A stretch of 64,000 nucleotides of DNA from Parapedobacter tibetensis (GCF_024643205.1 NZ_JAMKQJ010000002.1:310001-374000), one strand, 5' to 3'; positions 42,214-51,785 are shown, counted from the first letter of the stretch. The notes: generated by a model not told the origin, from the sequence alone. Numbers and translations: made by a program.

Positions 42214-43752
42214 ATGAACAATATCAGCAAAATATTCTTGACCCTGGTTCTTGCCACTAGCATCGCGGGTTGCGGCGAGCAATTCTTGGAGCTATCAGAT
42301 CCCAACGCGGTGCCGGCTGGGTCTTTCTTACGCTCCGAAGGGGATGTAGGGGCCGCCGTGAATGGCATTTATGTGGCTATCCGTAGCAACAACGCGTTGG
42401 GCGAGAGCAGTGCCCTGTATACGGATGAACGTGGGGATGATATCGGGCGCAACGATAACCAATCCAATGCCGGCGAACCTTTCCAGTTCAACGACTTCTC
42501 CTTGCTGCCGAGCAATACCTACCTGAAATCCCATTGGTCGGCACTATACACGGTAGTTGCTCGGGCCAACTATGTCATCAACAACATCGATGATGTTGAT
42601 TTTGCGGATGATAGCCGTAAGGAAAGCCAACAAGCGGAAGCACGTTTCCTCCGGGCATTGGCCTATTACCACTTGGTACGGAAATGGGGGGCAGTGCCGT
42701 TGGTCACCATACAGGTAATTACCCTTGATGAACTAGAAGCCATTACCTTCCGCGAACGGGAAGAACAAGTATATGCACTCATCATAGCCGACCTCGAAGC
42801 GGCGATAGCAAGCCCATTGCCCAACCACCAACCACTGGCTGGAAAAGGGAGGGTATCAAAGGTTGCAGCTTATGCCTTGTTGGGCGAAGTGTACCTGACC
42901 ATGGGCAGCAACGACATACCGGGACAACAGCCGGAAGCATACTTCACGTTATCCCGCCAGTACCTCAACGAGGCATACAACCGGCGGGAATTTGGCGAGT
43001 TGAAGGATATCAGCTATGAATCGGTCTTCGATGTGAACCAAAAGTCGACCAACCCGGAGTTGATTTTCCAAATCGTATACAAACAAGAAGATCCCAACCT
43101 GAGCTCCGCAGTGGCTCGCAACAATCAGGCATTGGGAGAAACCATCAATTCGCTACGCCCGGCCACGGGGGCAGGCGCCCGGGTAAACCTTGATTTGGTG
43201 AACGAATATGAAGCCGAGGACCCCCGTAAAACGTTCGCTGTAAAGTATGCTGCTGCCTCCACCGTGCAACAATGGTTTATTACCAAGTTCAGGGATGTTA
43301 GCGATGCGGCAGGTGTGAATGGGTTTGGCGGAAACGACCATGTGTTGATGCGCTATGCCGATGTCATCCTGTTATTGGCAGAGGTGAGCATGCGATTGGG
43401 CAATGAAGCTGAAGCGATTGCGTTTCTAGATCAGGTGCGCGAACGGGTAGGACTTCCAAAATACGCTGATGCGATGCAACATCCAACCTACGCTGCCAAG
43501 TTCCCCACGTTAAAACTGGCAATCCTGCACGAGCGAAGGGTGGAGTTGGCCTTTGAGCAGAAACGGTGGTACGATCTGATACGGACATTTACCAACGACG
43601 AATTGGTGCAATTTTTCAACGCAAAAAAGCAGTCGGAATATGGTGTCGCCAATTTGCAGAACTTCAGTACGAAAGATCGATATTTCCCCATCCCATTTGA
43701 TGAATATAAACTAGACCCCGAGCGGATGTACCAAAATCCGGGGTACAACTAG
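42214..43752 (+). CDS. SusD/RagB-family lipoprotein (pair 3)
   Basis: 512 aa. Lipobox ATSIAGC (Cys about 20), then GEQFLELSDPNAVPAG. N-terminal helices (GAAVNGIYVAIRS, EARFLRALAYYHLVRKWGAVPLV) and C-terminal RagB block (MRYADVILLLAEVSMRLGNEAEA, FLDQVRERVGLPKY, LHERRVELAFEQKRWYDLIRT) are complete. Binds the cargo of the upstream SusC. Operon end is marked by a hairpin at 43768-43794. Confidence 0.94.
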   Translation: MNNISKIFLTLVLATSIAGCGEQFLELSDPNAVPAGSFLRSEGDVGAAVNGIYVAIRSNNALGESSALYTDERGDDIGRNDNQSNAGEPFQFNDFSLLPSNTYLKSHWSALYTVVARANYVINNIDDVDFADDSRKESQQAEARFLRALAYYHLVRKWGAVPLVTIQVITLDELEAITFREREEQVYALIIADLEAAIASPLPNHQPLAGKGRVSKVAAYALLGEVYLTMGSNDIPGQQPEAYFTLSRQYLNEAYNRREFGELKDISYESVFDVNQKSTNPELIFQIVYKQEDPNLSSAVARNNQALGETINSLRPATGAGARVNLDLVNEYEAEDPRKTFAVKYAAASTVQQWFITKFRDVSDAAGVNGFGGNDHVLMRYADVILLLAEVSMRLGNEAEAIAFLDQVRERVGLPKYADAMQHPTYAAKFPTLKLAILHERRVELAFEQKRWYDLIRTFTNDELVQFFNAKKQSEYGVANLQNFSTKDRYFPIPFDEYKLDPERMYQNPGYN

Positions 43753-43767
43753 TTTGTTTGTAAAAAA

Positions 43768-43794
43768 CTCATAGGTTTGATGGAAACCTATGAG
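43768..43794. terminator. Hairpin terminator, copy A of a dispersed repeat
   Basis: 11-bp perfect stem CTCATAGGTTT/AAACCTATGAG around the loop GATGG, preceded by A-run and followed by GTTT, 15 bases after the susD stop. Copy B is at 54504-54538 in the opposite orientation. Confidence 0.75.
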
Positions 43795-43872
43795 GTTTGC
43801 TAAGCTGGTCAATCTCGTGGAAAGGTTGACTGTCCCATTTTTATTGAACAGTTATAAATCGCTATTTTTATG

Positions 43873-43880
43873 TAAGTTTG
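43873..43880 (+). promoter_or_regulatory. -7 promoter box for the ECF sigma gene
   Basis: TAAGTTTG (TAnnTTTG), 19 bases before the ATG at 43900. The -33 element is unclear (ATTG at 43843-43846 is too far). Confidence 0.5.
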
Positions 43881-43899
43881 CCGGCACACCAACTGGGTT

Positions 43900-44478
43900 A
43901 TGGCTGCGTATACGTCCAAAAGCGACCTTGAACTGGCGACCTTGCTCCAGGCAGATGATGAGGCGGCCTACGCCGAATTGTACCGGCGTTACGCGTTGAT
44001 GCTGCTCAACCATGCCTATAACAAGACGCGCGATCGGGAAGAAGCCAAAGACATCGTGCATGAGGTGTTTTCCATGCTATGGAGTCGGCGCAAGGCGTTA
44101 CGGTTCAGCAGCAACCTATCCGGATTCCTATATACCGCCGTGCGCAACATCATTCTAAATCAGGTAACCCGTCGTGAAGTTGAAGCGAAATACTTCCAAT
44201 CCATGCAGCATTTTGCTGATACGGAAGAGTCCATTGCTGATTACCTTATCCGGGAGCAACAGCTGGCCGAGCTGGTGGAACGGGAAATCGAACAACTTCC
44301 TAAAAAAATGCGCCAAGTGTTTACGCTGAGCCGAAAAGAATACCTTTCTCATCAAGAGATTGCTGAAAAATTAGGGATATCCGAGCAAACCGTCAGCAAA
44401 CATGTCACAAATGCCTTAAAAATACTGCGAGGCAAGCTTGGCATCCTTGTTTATTTGCTTTGGTTAATCAAATTTTAG
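43900..44478 (+). CDS. ECF RNA polymerase sigma factor (FecI-like)
   Basis: 192 aa. Region 2 (EAAYAELYRRYALMLLNHAYNKTRDREEAKDIVHEVFSMLW) and region 4 (QLPKKMRQVFTLSRKEYLSHQEIAEKLGISEQTVSKHVTNALKIL) are clear. It probably directs transcription of the STN-SusC operon when a signal passes through the FecR protein encoded next. The C-terminus carries a hydrophobic LGILVYLLWLIKF tail, common in this Bacteroidota group. Expressed from a primary-sigma promoter at 43873. Confidence 0.94.
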   Translation: MAAYTSKSDLELATLLQADDEAAYAELYRRYALMLLNHAYNKTRDREEAKDIVHEVFSMLWSRRKALRFSSNLSGFLYTAVRNIILNQVTRREVEAKYFQSMQHFADTEESIADYLIREQQLAELVEREIEQLPKKMRQVFTLSRKEYLSHQEIAEKLGISEQTVSKHVTNALKILRGKLGILVYLLWLIKF

Positions 44479-44564
44479 ATTTTTATAAAAAATAATTATT
44501 TTTTTTACCTGTTGTTGCCTCGTATCTTGTCTTACTTATATAAACAAGCGAGCAACAAGCCAAC
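44479..44564 (+). promoter_or_regulatory. A/T-rich sigma-fecR gap, possible fecR promoter
   Basis: 86-base gap starting with ATTTTTATAAAAAATAAT and a T-run, then TGTTGTTGCCTCGTAT and TATATAA shortly before fecR. Gaps of this form often carry a separate promoter for the anti-sigma gene in Bacteroidota; no consensus can be assigned here. Confidence 0.25.
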
Positions 44565-45836
44565 ATGCGACCCGAAAACATCAAATCTATCCTCGTCCGT
44601 TATCGAAATGGAGAAGCCACCGATGCTGATAAGGCCTTTTTGGAAAGCTGGTATGCATGGTATCAAAAGCAGGGGCTACCTGCCGATTATCCCGTTGCCG
44701 ACCGGCTTGCCGATGCCGAAGTTGTGTGGCGCCGTTTGCAACACAAGCCCAACAGGCTCCGCCGCTGGCTACCTTATGCCGCGGCCATTTTCATTGCTGC
44801 GGTAGCCGGTACGTGGATATTTTTAGATAATAGGCAACAGACGACAGACAACAGACTTGCCGCCACTGATATCCAACCTGGCGGCAACCGTGCCACGCTC
44901 ACCCTCGCCGACGGCCGGACGATAGACTTGAGTGAGGGGCACGAGGGAATTGTTGTTGGAGATGGGATTACGTATCAAGACGGCAGCAAGATTTTAGATG
45001 TGAGATATGAGACGTTAGACCGTGTCCGACCACTGGCGGATATGAGAGCAGATTCGGCGTCAGAAAGTTATCTCACATCTCACATCTCACATCTCATGTC
45101 TTTAACCACTCCCAAAGGCGGTACCTACCGAATCACCCTACCCGACGGTTCCAAGGTCTGGCTTAATGCGGCGTCTACCTTGAGATACCCCTCGCGATTT
45201 GATGGGAAAGAACGTGTAGTCGAACTTGAGGGAGAGGCGTATTTTGAAGTTAGTCATCAGTTATCGGCCGTCAGTAGTCGGCTATCAGCTACCGGCCATC
45301 GGCCAATGGACGAAAATAATCCGAGAGCCGAAAGCCGAAAGCCGACGGCTGAGAAAGTATCCTTCAAAGTCAAGACTAAAAACCAAACCATCGAGGTTCT
45401 CGGTACGCAATTTAACATCACGGCATACGCTGATGAATCCGAAACAAAAACCACCTTGGTGGAAGGCGCTGTTCGATTGAGCGTCGGAGCCACTGGCGCA
45501 AGTGTGTCACTTGTGCCTGGCGAGCAGGGGGTATTGGAAAGCGGTAAGTTGCAAGTCAAAGAAGTAGACGTAGAACCCTACACCGCTTGGCGATATGGCA
45601 AGTTTAGTTTTAACAACAAAACATTCGCGCAGATCATGGAAGAGCTGGCGCGCTGGTACGATCTGGATATCGTATACGAAAACGGCATTCCCGAGGAGGA
45701 ACTAGCTGGAGACGCTTTCCGCAACCAAAACTTCAGCCTCATCCTCCGCATCCTGGACGCTGTAGAGATCAATTACAAGCTGGATGCGCCCAGCCGCAAG
45801 TTAATCATCAACGGGAAAAAGCAACAGATTAGATAA
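44565..45836 (+). CDS. FecR-family anti-sigma factor with in-frame insertions
   Basis: 423-aa single-pass inner-membrane anti-sigma factor. The cytoplasmic sigma-binding part (1-65) precedes a membrane segment (70-87) and the periplasmic FecR domain (TTPKGGTYRITLPDGSKVWLNAAS at 181-204; RVVELEGEAYFEVS; VLGTQFNI) with a C-terminal DUF4974 domain (YGKFSFNNKTFAQIMEELARWYDLDIVYE). Three extra stretches interrupt the normal pattern: residues 88-100, about 145-178 and 230-264. They are low-complexity at DNA level and form inverted repeats, yet keep the frame. Lies 86 bases after the sigma gene. Confidence 0.93.
   Translation: MRPENIKSILVRYRNGEATDADKAFLESWYAWYQKQGLPADYPVADRLADAEVVWRRLQHKPNRLRRWLPYAAAIFIAAVAGTWIFLDNRQQTTDNRLAATDIQPGGNRATLTLADGRTIDLSEGHEGIVVGDGITYQDGSKILDVRYETLDRVRPLADMRADSASESYLTSHISHLMSLTTPKGGTYRITLPDGSKVWLNAASTLRYPSRFDGKERVVELEGEAYFEVSHQLSAVSSRLSATGHRPMDENNPRAESRKPTAEKVSFKVKTKNQTIEVLGTQFNITAYADESETKTTLVEGAVRLSVGATGASVSLVPGEQGVLESGKLQVKEVDVEPYTAWRYGKFSFNNKTFAQIMEELARWYDLDIVYENGIPEEELAGDAFRNQNFSLILRILDAVEINYKLDAPSRKLIINGKKQQIR
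44826..44862 (+). repeat. Simple-repeat insertion 1 in fecR
   Basis: Direct repeats of CAGACRA-type units (CAACAGACGACAGACAACAG) immediately after the membrane segment, encoding DNRQQTTDNRL, where related FecR proteins have a short linker. Confidence 0.55.
44997..45086. repeat. Inverted-repeat insertion 2 in fecR
   Basis: GATGTGAGATATGAGA (44997-45012) pairs with TCTCACATCTCACATC (45071-45086) at 15 of 16 positions, with a 58-base loop. The right arm continues as further ACATCTC repeats to about 45096. It is inserted in frame just before the TTPKGGTYRITLPDG block. Confidence 0.75.
45277..45346. repeat. Inverted-repeat insertion 3 in fecR
   Basis: GTCGGCTATCAGCTACCGG (45277-45295) pairs imperfectly (15 of 19) with CCGAAAGCCGAAAGCCGAC (45328-45346). 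The surrounding text (CAGTTATCGGCCGTCAGTAG and AGAGCCGAAAGCCGAAAGCC) is highly repetitive. It interrupts the conserved EAYFEV...VLGTQFNI stretch in frame. Confidence 0.7.
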
Positions 45837-46009
45837 CTAAAACATGAACGATATGGAGACATAAAAACTACACCCCCAACCTGGCAGCATATCCCAAAAG
45901 ATAAAACAGGAAAGGATTCCAGTCCTTTCCTGCGGTCATCTGGATAGCAGCGCCAACTCATCCTTTAGCAAAATAGAATTACATACTATCCAAACCTAGG
46001 GTAAAGTTA
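45837..46009 (+). promoter_or_regulatory. Leader between fecR and STN-susC with a 10-bp hairpin
   Basis: 173 non-coding bases. At 45907-45932 a perfect 10-bp stem CAGGAAAGGA/TCCTTTCCTG encloses the loop TTCCAG. No T-run follows, so it is not a standard terminator; it may be a leader RNA structure or mRNA stabiliser for the transporter operon. The promoter driven by the ECF factor should also lie here, but its consensus is unknown to me. Confidence 0.4.
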
Positions 46010-49000
46010 ATGAATAAAAATTACTTAGTACGAGTGATGAAGATCATCATGTTCTTGCTTTTCGGCGGATTCCTAAGCGTCAGCGCATCTAGCTATTCGC
46101 AAAGCATCACCTTCAAAGGAACCAACATCCCGTTTGCCGACGTGATAACGGTCGTCCGCAACCAAACGGGTTACACCGTTTTCAGCGCCAAAAGCCTGTT
46201 GGAAGAAGCCAAACCGATCACAGTAGATGTCAGCAATATGTCGCTACGTGATTTTTTGGAAACCATCATTGCAAACCAGCCAATCGCTTATCAGCTCGAG
46301 GACAAGACGATCTCGCTATCCAGAAAACCTGTTGTTAGCAATTCCTCCGGCCAGCCGGTTGTTTCGCACATGGTCAGGCAACAGGCCACCATCACCGGGA
46401 GGGTTATCGACGCTGATACCGGGGAACCCATGGCGGGCGTAACGGTCCAGATCAAGGAGGAGAAAATTCAAACCTTGACCGACGATGAAGGCCGCTACAG
46501 GCTTGCCATCCCGCAGCACATGGACCAACCTATCTTGGTGTTTTCATTTGTTGGCCGGACGCCGACAGAAATTAGTTATACCGGCCAGCAAACCATTAAT
46601 GTCTTCTTGAAGCCCGACGTAGAAACCATCAAAGATGTGGTGGTAACCGGTATCTACCAGCGGCAAAAGGAAAGCTTTTCAGGCTCTTCTGCCACCTATA
46701 CCGCAAAAGACCTACAGGTGGTTGGCAACCAGAATGTCTTGCAAAGCCTCAAGACCCTCGATCCATCTTTTGCCATCATTGATAATAACCAATTCGGTTC
46801 TGACCCGAACCGCTTGCCCGATATCGAAATCCGGGGAAAGAGTAGTGTCATCGGGTTGACCGAGGAATTCGGCACCAATCCGAACCAGCCGCTCTTTATC
46901 CTGGACGGCTTTGAAAGCACGCTGGCCATTATCAGCGACCTGAGCATGGATCGTGTGGAGAGCATCACGCTATTGAAAGATGCCGCGGCGACGGCCATTT
47001 ACGGTTCAAAAGCCGCGAACGGTGTTGTCGTGGTGGAAACGAAACGACCAGTCGCGGGACAGTTGCGCATCAACTACAACCTTAACTCGTCCGTGAGCTT
47101 TGCCGATCTGATGGACTATAACTTGATGAATGCCGAAGAAAAGCTGCAGTTCGAGTTGCTTTCCGAACATTATGGATTTATCGACGAAAACAACAACATT
47201 ATCCGGAACGCCGAAAACGAAGTCCTTTACTATGAGCGGCTGAAAGAAGTGCGCCGGGGGGTAAACACCTACTGGGCAAGCGAGCCGTTGCGTACCGGTC
47301 TGTTCCATCGCCACACGCTCTTTGCCGAAGGTGGGGATGATAACTTACGGTACAGCGCCTCGCTCAACTACGGCAACAACAACGGTGTGATGAAAGGCTC
47401 CTCACGCCAAACGACCAATGGCAACGTGCGGTTGATGTACCGCAAGGGTCGCCTATCGGTCAGCAACTCCCTGAGTATTGACTACATCAATGCCAACCGG
47501 GAAACCGTACCCTTTTCACAGTTTTCCCGTGCCAACCCTTACCACCGGAAGTACAACGCCGAAGGGGGTATGGACAAAGTGCTGGACGCCTATGAGTTTG
47601 GAGGGATCACCGTACCGCTGGTAGCCGTGAACAACTATAACCCGCTGTACGACCTCAATAACCATAACGTGAATCAGCAGGAATCCCAGGGCTTTACCAA
47701 TAATTTTGAGCTCGACTGGCGGATGGTCGATGCGCTGCGTGTACGCGCCCGTATCGGTATCCGGCGTTTCACCGATCACGACGAGATTTTCAATTCGCCA
47801 TTCAACAGCCAGTTTGAGGGGGTTGACGACCTCCGCAAGGGTACGTATGAAGAGTCCAACAGCAAGCGCCTGAATTATGACGGTGACCTGAGCCTGACCT
47901 ATGGCAAGCTATTGGCCGACAAACACATGGTCAATGCGGTAGGGGGTATGCGCATGGAACAGGCATCCACGCAGCAGAGTGCCTATCGGGTTGAAGGTTT
48001 TGTGGACGACGATTTTGCCAATCCCAATTTTGCTTTTGGCTATCCGGAAGGCAGTCGTTCCGACTACCAGAGATCCATGCGCCGGGGTGCCAGCTTCTTT
48101 ATGAATGCGGGCTATGCCTACGATCAGCGGATACTGGTGGATGCAACCGTTCGTTCTGACGGGTCATCCATCTATGGCTCCACCCGGCAGTTCACCACCA
48201 TCTGGTCGGCCGGTTTGGGCTGGAATATCCACAACGAACCTTTTCTGAAAAATGCCAGTGGGAACTGGTTCAGCCAGCTTCGTCTAAGGGGTTCCATTGG
48301 CAACCCGGGCAATCAGAATTTCGACGATTACATTTCCATGCGGATTTACCGGTACAATAATGAAAATCGCAACCCTTTCGGTGCTAGCGTCATTCTTAAT
48401 GATTTGGGCAACAGTAACCTACAGTGGCAAAAGACGCTGGACCGGAACGTCGGAATCGATGTGACGACCCTCAACGACCGGCTTCGGATCAACTTCGATT
48501 ATTTCGTTAAAAACACCGATCCATTGCTCGTTTTTGTTGCGTTGCCGTCTTCCTCCGGCACGAACCGCGTCGCACAGAACATCGGCGAACAGATTACCCG
48601 GGGCTTCACAGGGATGGCCGATTATACACTGCTACGGCGGCAGCAGCTGAATTGGCGGGTCAACCTGAATATGCGTCAGCTGAAAGCCGAATATCAAAAC
48701 ATGGGCAATCGGCTGAACAACTTTAATGAAGCGAACCAAAGCCGTAACTTGGTACGCTACTATGACGGTGGAAGTCCTTCTGACCTATGGGCCGTTCGCT
48801 CGTTAGGGATAGATCCGGCAACGGGACGCGAGGTATTCCTCAACAAGAATAATGAACAAACCTTCGTGCACAACTACGCGGATGAAGTGGTCGTGGGCAA
48901 CAGCGAACCGACATTAGAAGGCATTATCGGAACTAGCTTTTTTTATAAAGGGTTCTTGGCATCGGTCAATTTACGTTACCGCTTAGGTGGGCAGGTGTTT

Positions 49001-49369
49001 ATGCAGACGCTGTACGAAAAGGTTGAAAATATCACCAACGTAAACGCTGCACTTAATCAGGACAAGCGCGCGCTGTATGAACGTTGGCAAAAACCAGGAG
49101 ATAATGCCCAGTTTAAGGCTATTTCCACCAACGAAATTACACCGATTTCATCGCGATTCGTAGAAGACAATAATATGCTGATCGGTGAATCTTTTTCATT
49201 AGGATACGAGACCACCAATGCGGCTTGGCTACGAGCTATCCGGGCATCATCCATTACCTTTCGTACATATATGAATGATATCTTCTATGTGGCCACGGTG
49301 ACCAACGAGCGGGGTATCGACTATCCATTTGCCCGTTCGGTTTCCTTCTCCGCGGCAGTTCGGTTTTAA
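46010..49369 (+). CDS. STN-domain SusC TonB-dependent transducer (pair 4)
   Basis: 1119 aa. After the signal peptide (FLLFGGFLSVSASSYSQ) there is a secretin/TonB N-terminal (STN) domain at about 32-105 (GTNIPFADVITVVRNQTGYTVF, MSLRDFLETIIANQPIAYQ), the signalling domain that contacts FecR. Then come a carboxypeptidase-regulatory-like domain (ITGRVIDADTGEPMAGVTVQ), plug (IRGKSSVIGLTEEF, LFILDGFEST, ITLLKDAAATAIYGSKAANG) and a barrel ending FSAAVRF. Together with the upstream sigma and FecR this makes a complete surface-signalling system: substrate binding outside switches on its own uptake genes. Confidence 0.95.
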   Translation: MNKNYLVRVMKIIMFLLFGGFLSVSASSYSQSITFKGTNIPFADVITVVRNQTGYTVFSAKSLLEEAKPITVDVSNMSLRDFLETIIANQPIAYQLEDKTISLSRKPVVSNSSGQPVVSHMVRQQATITGRVIDADTGEPMAGVTVQIKEEKIQTLTDDEGRYRLAIPQHMDQPILVFSFVGRTPTEISYTGQQTINVFLKPDVETIKDVVVTGIYQRQKESFSGSSATYTAKDLQVVGNQNVLQSLKTLDPSFAIIDNNQFGSDPNRLPDIEIRGKSSVIGLTEEFGTNPNQPLFILDGFESTLAIISDLSMDRVESITLLKDAAATAIYGSKAANGVVVVETKRPVAGQLRINYNLNSSVSFADLMDYNLMNAEEKLQFELLSEHYGFIDENNNIIRNAENEVLYYERLKEVRRGVNTYWASEPLRTGLFHRHTLFAEGGDDNLRYSASLNYGNNNGVMKGSSRQTTNGNVRLMYRKGRLSVSNSLSIDYINANRETVPFSQFSRANPYHRKYNAEGGMDKVLDAYEFGGITVPLVAVNNYNPLYDLNNHNVNQQESQGFTNNFELDWRMVDALRVRARIGIRRFTDHDEIFNSPFNSQFEGVDDLRKGTYEESNSKRLNYDGDLSLTYGKLLADKHMVNAVGGMRMEQASTQQSAYRVEGFVDDDFANPNFAFGYPEGSRSDYQRSMRRGASFFMNAGYAYDQRILVDATVRSDGSSIYGSTRQFTTIWSAGLGWNIHNEPFLKNASGNWFSQLRLRGSIGNPGNQNFDDYISMRIYRYNNENRNPFGASVILNDLGNSNLQWQKTLDRNVGIDVTTLNDRLRINFDYFVKNTDPLLVFVALPSSSGTNRVAQNIGEQITRGFTGMADYTLLRRQQLNWRVNLNMRQLKAEYQNMGNRLNNFNEANQSRNLVRYYDGGSPSDLWAVRSLGIDPATGREVFLNKNNEQTFVHNYADEVVVGNSEPTLEGIIGTSFFYKGFLASVNLRYRLGGQVFMQTLYEKVENITNVNAALNQDKRALYERWQKPGDNAQFKAISTNEITPISSRFVEDNNMLIGESFSLGYETTNAAWLRAIRASSITFRTYMNDIFYVATVTNERGIDYPFARSVSFSAAVRF

Positions 49370-49398
49370 TGCGTAAATAGATGTTAACATAACAAAAT

Positions 49399-50877
49399 AT
49401 GAAGATAGCTAAACTATTCCTTTGCTTGATATCCTGCTATATGCTAGGTGCATGTAGTAAATGGATCGATGTAAAGCCCACCGACCGACTTTCTGAAGAG
49501 CTCCTTTTCTCCGATCGGGACGGATTTCTGAAAGCCCTGAACGGTGTATATATAGAAATGGCCAACCGGTCACTATACGGACAGGAAATGTCCGCAGGAA
49601 CTATCGATGTATTGGCGCAATATTACTATATTCCAGACTCCAGACATCGTTATCGTGAACACACAGTATTTGATTACCTCGACGATTTTCCAAAATCGAC
49701 ATTTGACAATGTCTGGAGCAAGGTCTATGAGCTCATCGCCAATTGCAATGTAATCCTTGAACATTGTGACGCAGCGCCAAGCGAATTCCTGCCAGCACCT
49801 TATTACGGCATTGTAAAAGGTGAAACGCTGGCACTCCGGGCCATGTTGCACCTGGATATGCTGCGCCTATTCGGCCCGATCTGGTCAGAAGCAAACAAAT
49901 CGGTCATCAGCATCCCTTATGTTGCCCAAACCGGGTTCGAGGTTTCACCGCTTCTTTCGGCCGAGGAAATCATGCAACATATTATAGTAGACCTGACCAT
50001 GGCCCTATCCTTGCTTGAAAGCACCGACCCGATCCGTACCGAAGGCGTGCGGCATACCAATAACCCAACAGGATCTAACGAATTGTATTACCGGCAATAC
50101 CGGCTCAACTACTACGCGGCCAAAGCCTTATTGGCGAGAACTTACCTTTGGCAGGGAGACAAAGCTTCCGCGCTGGAACAGGCCGAAGCGCTACTGGCTG
50201 AAGTGCAGGTGCCCGGGGCGGAAATTTTCCCATTTGTGACGTTTGCCGCAGCTACCCATGCCGAGCGTCCGGATCGTATGTTTTCCACCGAAGTCATGTT
50301 TGCATTGTATGATGTCAACCGGGTGAATATGTTCAACGCACTGTTCGCAGCTGCCCTGAATCCCTTTCTTCGGCTTTCGTTCAACGGGGGCAACACCAAT
50401 GAATCCCGCGTCATCGAGCTGTATGACGACGCCAACGACTACCGCCGTCGTATCTGGCAAAACGTGACGTCGGGTACCGAGACTACACTAACCAACCTCA
50501 AATACCAGGATATTCCCGATGCGAATACGCCAGGCCGATACATGATTCCATTGATCCGGATTAGTGAAGTATTGTTGATCGCCGCCGAATGCAGCCCCAC
50601 ATTGCAGGAAGGCATAGCCTATCTTAATCAAGTACGTACGAGCAGGAACTGCTTTGATGTCGTGCCTACGGATGACGCAACATTGAAAGCCGCCATCACA
50701 CGGGAATTTCGTAAGGAGGTCATCGGTGAGGGACAGCAATTCTATTATTTCAAGCGGAATGCCATGCAGGTGGTACCAAACAACGGGGCTCTGGTGGGCA
50801 CCAAAACGATGGTCCTGAATAACTACGTTGTTCCGCTGCCAGACAGTGAAGTCTCCCAACGAAACGATTTGAATTAA
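49399..50877 (+). CDS. SusD/RagB-family lipoprotein (pair 4)
   Basis: 492 aa. Lipobox YMLGAC (Cys about 19), then SKWIDVKPTDRLSEELLFSDRDGFLKALNGVYIEMA, the N-terminal form of SusD-like proteins paired with STN-type SusC. The C-terminal block is divergent (MIPLIRISEVLLIAAECSPTLQEGIAYLNQVRTSRNC, REFRKEVIGEGQQFYYFKRN) but complete. Lies 29 bases after susC and is followed 24 bases later by the DUF4843 gene. Confidence 0.92.
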   Translation: MKIAKLFLCLISCYMLGACSKWIDVKPTDRLSEELLFSDRDGFLKALNGVYIEMANRSLYGQEMSAGTIDVLAQYYYIPDSRHRYREHTVFDYLDDFPKSTFDNVWSKVYELIANCNVILEHCDAAPSEFLPAPYYGIVKGETLALRAMLHLDMLRLFGPIWSEANKSVISIPYVAQTGFEVSPLLSAEEIMQHIIVDLTMALSLLESTDPIRTEGVRHTNNPTGSNELYYRQYRLNYYAAKALLARTYLWQGDKASALEQAEALLAEVQVPGAEIFPFVTFAAATHAERPDRMFSTEVMFALYDVNRVNMFNALFAAALNPFLRLSFNGGNTNESRVIELYDDANDYRRRIWQNVTSGTETTLTNLKYQDIPDANTPGRYMIPLIRISEVLLIAAECSPTLQEGIAYLNQVRTSRNCFDVVPTDDATLKAAITREFRKEVIGEGQQFYYFKRNAMQVVPNNGALVGTKTMVLNNYVVPLPDSEVSQRNDLN

Positions 50878-50901
50878 TCTGAAAGATAGTTAGCTACGAA
50901 T

Positions 50902-51756
50902 ATGAAAAAGATACTGTTTTATATCACCGCTATAACCGGGCTTTGCGCCAGCGCAGGTTGCGAAAAGGAACTGATGGAATATGAAGGCAACGAAGGCGTC
51001 TATTTTGCGGTCCAGCATGGTCAGGGCCATTTAAGCGAGAATTCGTGGCCTTACCAGCCTTATAGTAGGGTGGATTTTGTCCAGCTTGATCAGGACGAAG
51101 TCACTTTTCTGGTCAAGGTCATGATTACAGGCTCCGTCAAAGACTATGACCGGCCGTTTTTGGTAGCGGTCAACCCCGATTCGACCACTGCCATGTTGGG
51201 GGTACACTATGAAGCCCTGCCGGAAGAAGTGATTATTCCGGCTGGTGAAATCAGCGCCTCGGTGCCCGTCCGGTTAAAAAGGGCGGCGGATCTGGAGGAG
51301 AATGAGCACACGTTGGGTTTACGCTTGTTGCCCAACGAACATTTCGGGCTTTCCTTTCCCGAGTGGGATGCGATTCCATCCTTGGAGGGTGGAGACGTCG
51401 TTCCGGAATTTGATGCAAGTTTACATACCTTGCGCATTAATGACTTTATGGTTGAGCCAGGAGTATGGCCCGGTTCCATCCAGAATGGCAACCGGGAGTC
51501 GGGCCTATGGGGTGTATTCACGCGAAAAAAATTCGACCTTTTCGTTGAGCTGTTCGGTGTTACCTATGCCGATTTTGTAAACTCGGAAACCATGCCCATG
51601 GTTCGTATGATGGTGATGACTAATGAGGCGACGGCATATTTGGTTGAGCGTTACAACGCAGGGGATCCGATGTTGGAAGATGACGGCCGACTGATGTGGC
51701 TTGGAAGCGTTCCTTGGGACTCCTATATTGGCGTTCCTTGGGTTCCAGGTTCTTAA
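50902..51756 (+). CDS. DUF4843-family lipoprotein
   Basis: 284 aa. Lipobox CASAGC (Cys about 20) and EKELMEYEGNEGVYFAVQ, the hallmark opening of DUF4843. A beta-sandwich region follows with VTFLVKVMITGSVKDYDRPFLVAV and GVHYEALPEEVIIPAGEISASVPVRLKR, the Calx-beta-like pattern seen in this family. No enzyme motif. DUF4843 lipoproteins regularly follow SusD in FecI/FecR-controlled loci and probably form part of the surface complex (association known, function not). Confidence 0.85.
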   Translation: MKKILFYITAITGLCASAGCEKELMEYEGNEGVYFAVQHGQGHLSENSWPYQPYSRVDFVQLDQDEVTFLVKVMITGSVKDYDRPFLVAVNPDSTTAMLGVHYEALPEEVIIPAGEISASVPVRLKRAADLEENEHTLGLRLLPNEHFGLSFPEWDAIPSLEGGDVVPEFDASLHTLRINDFMVEPGVWPGSIQNGNRESGLWGVFTRKKFDLFVELFGVTYADFVNSETMPMVRMMVMTNEATAYLVERYNAGDPMLEDDGRLMWLGSVPWDSYIGVPWVPGS

Positions 51757-51785
51757 CATTCTTCCATTAACTTTAATACGTAAAA

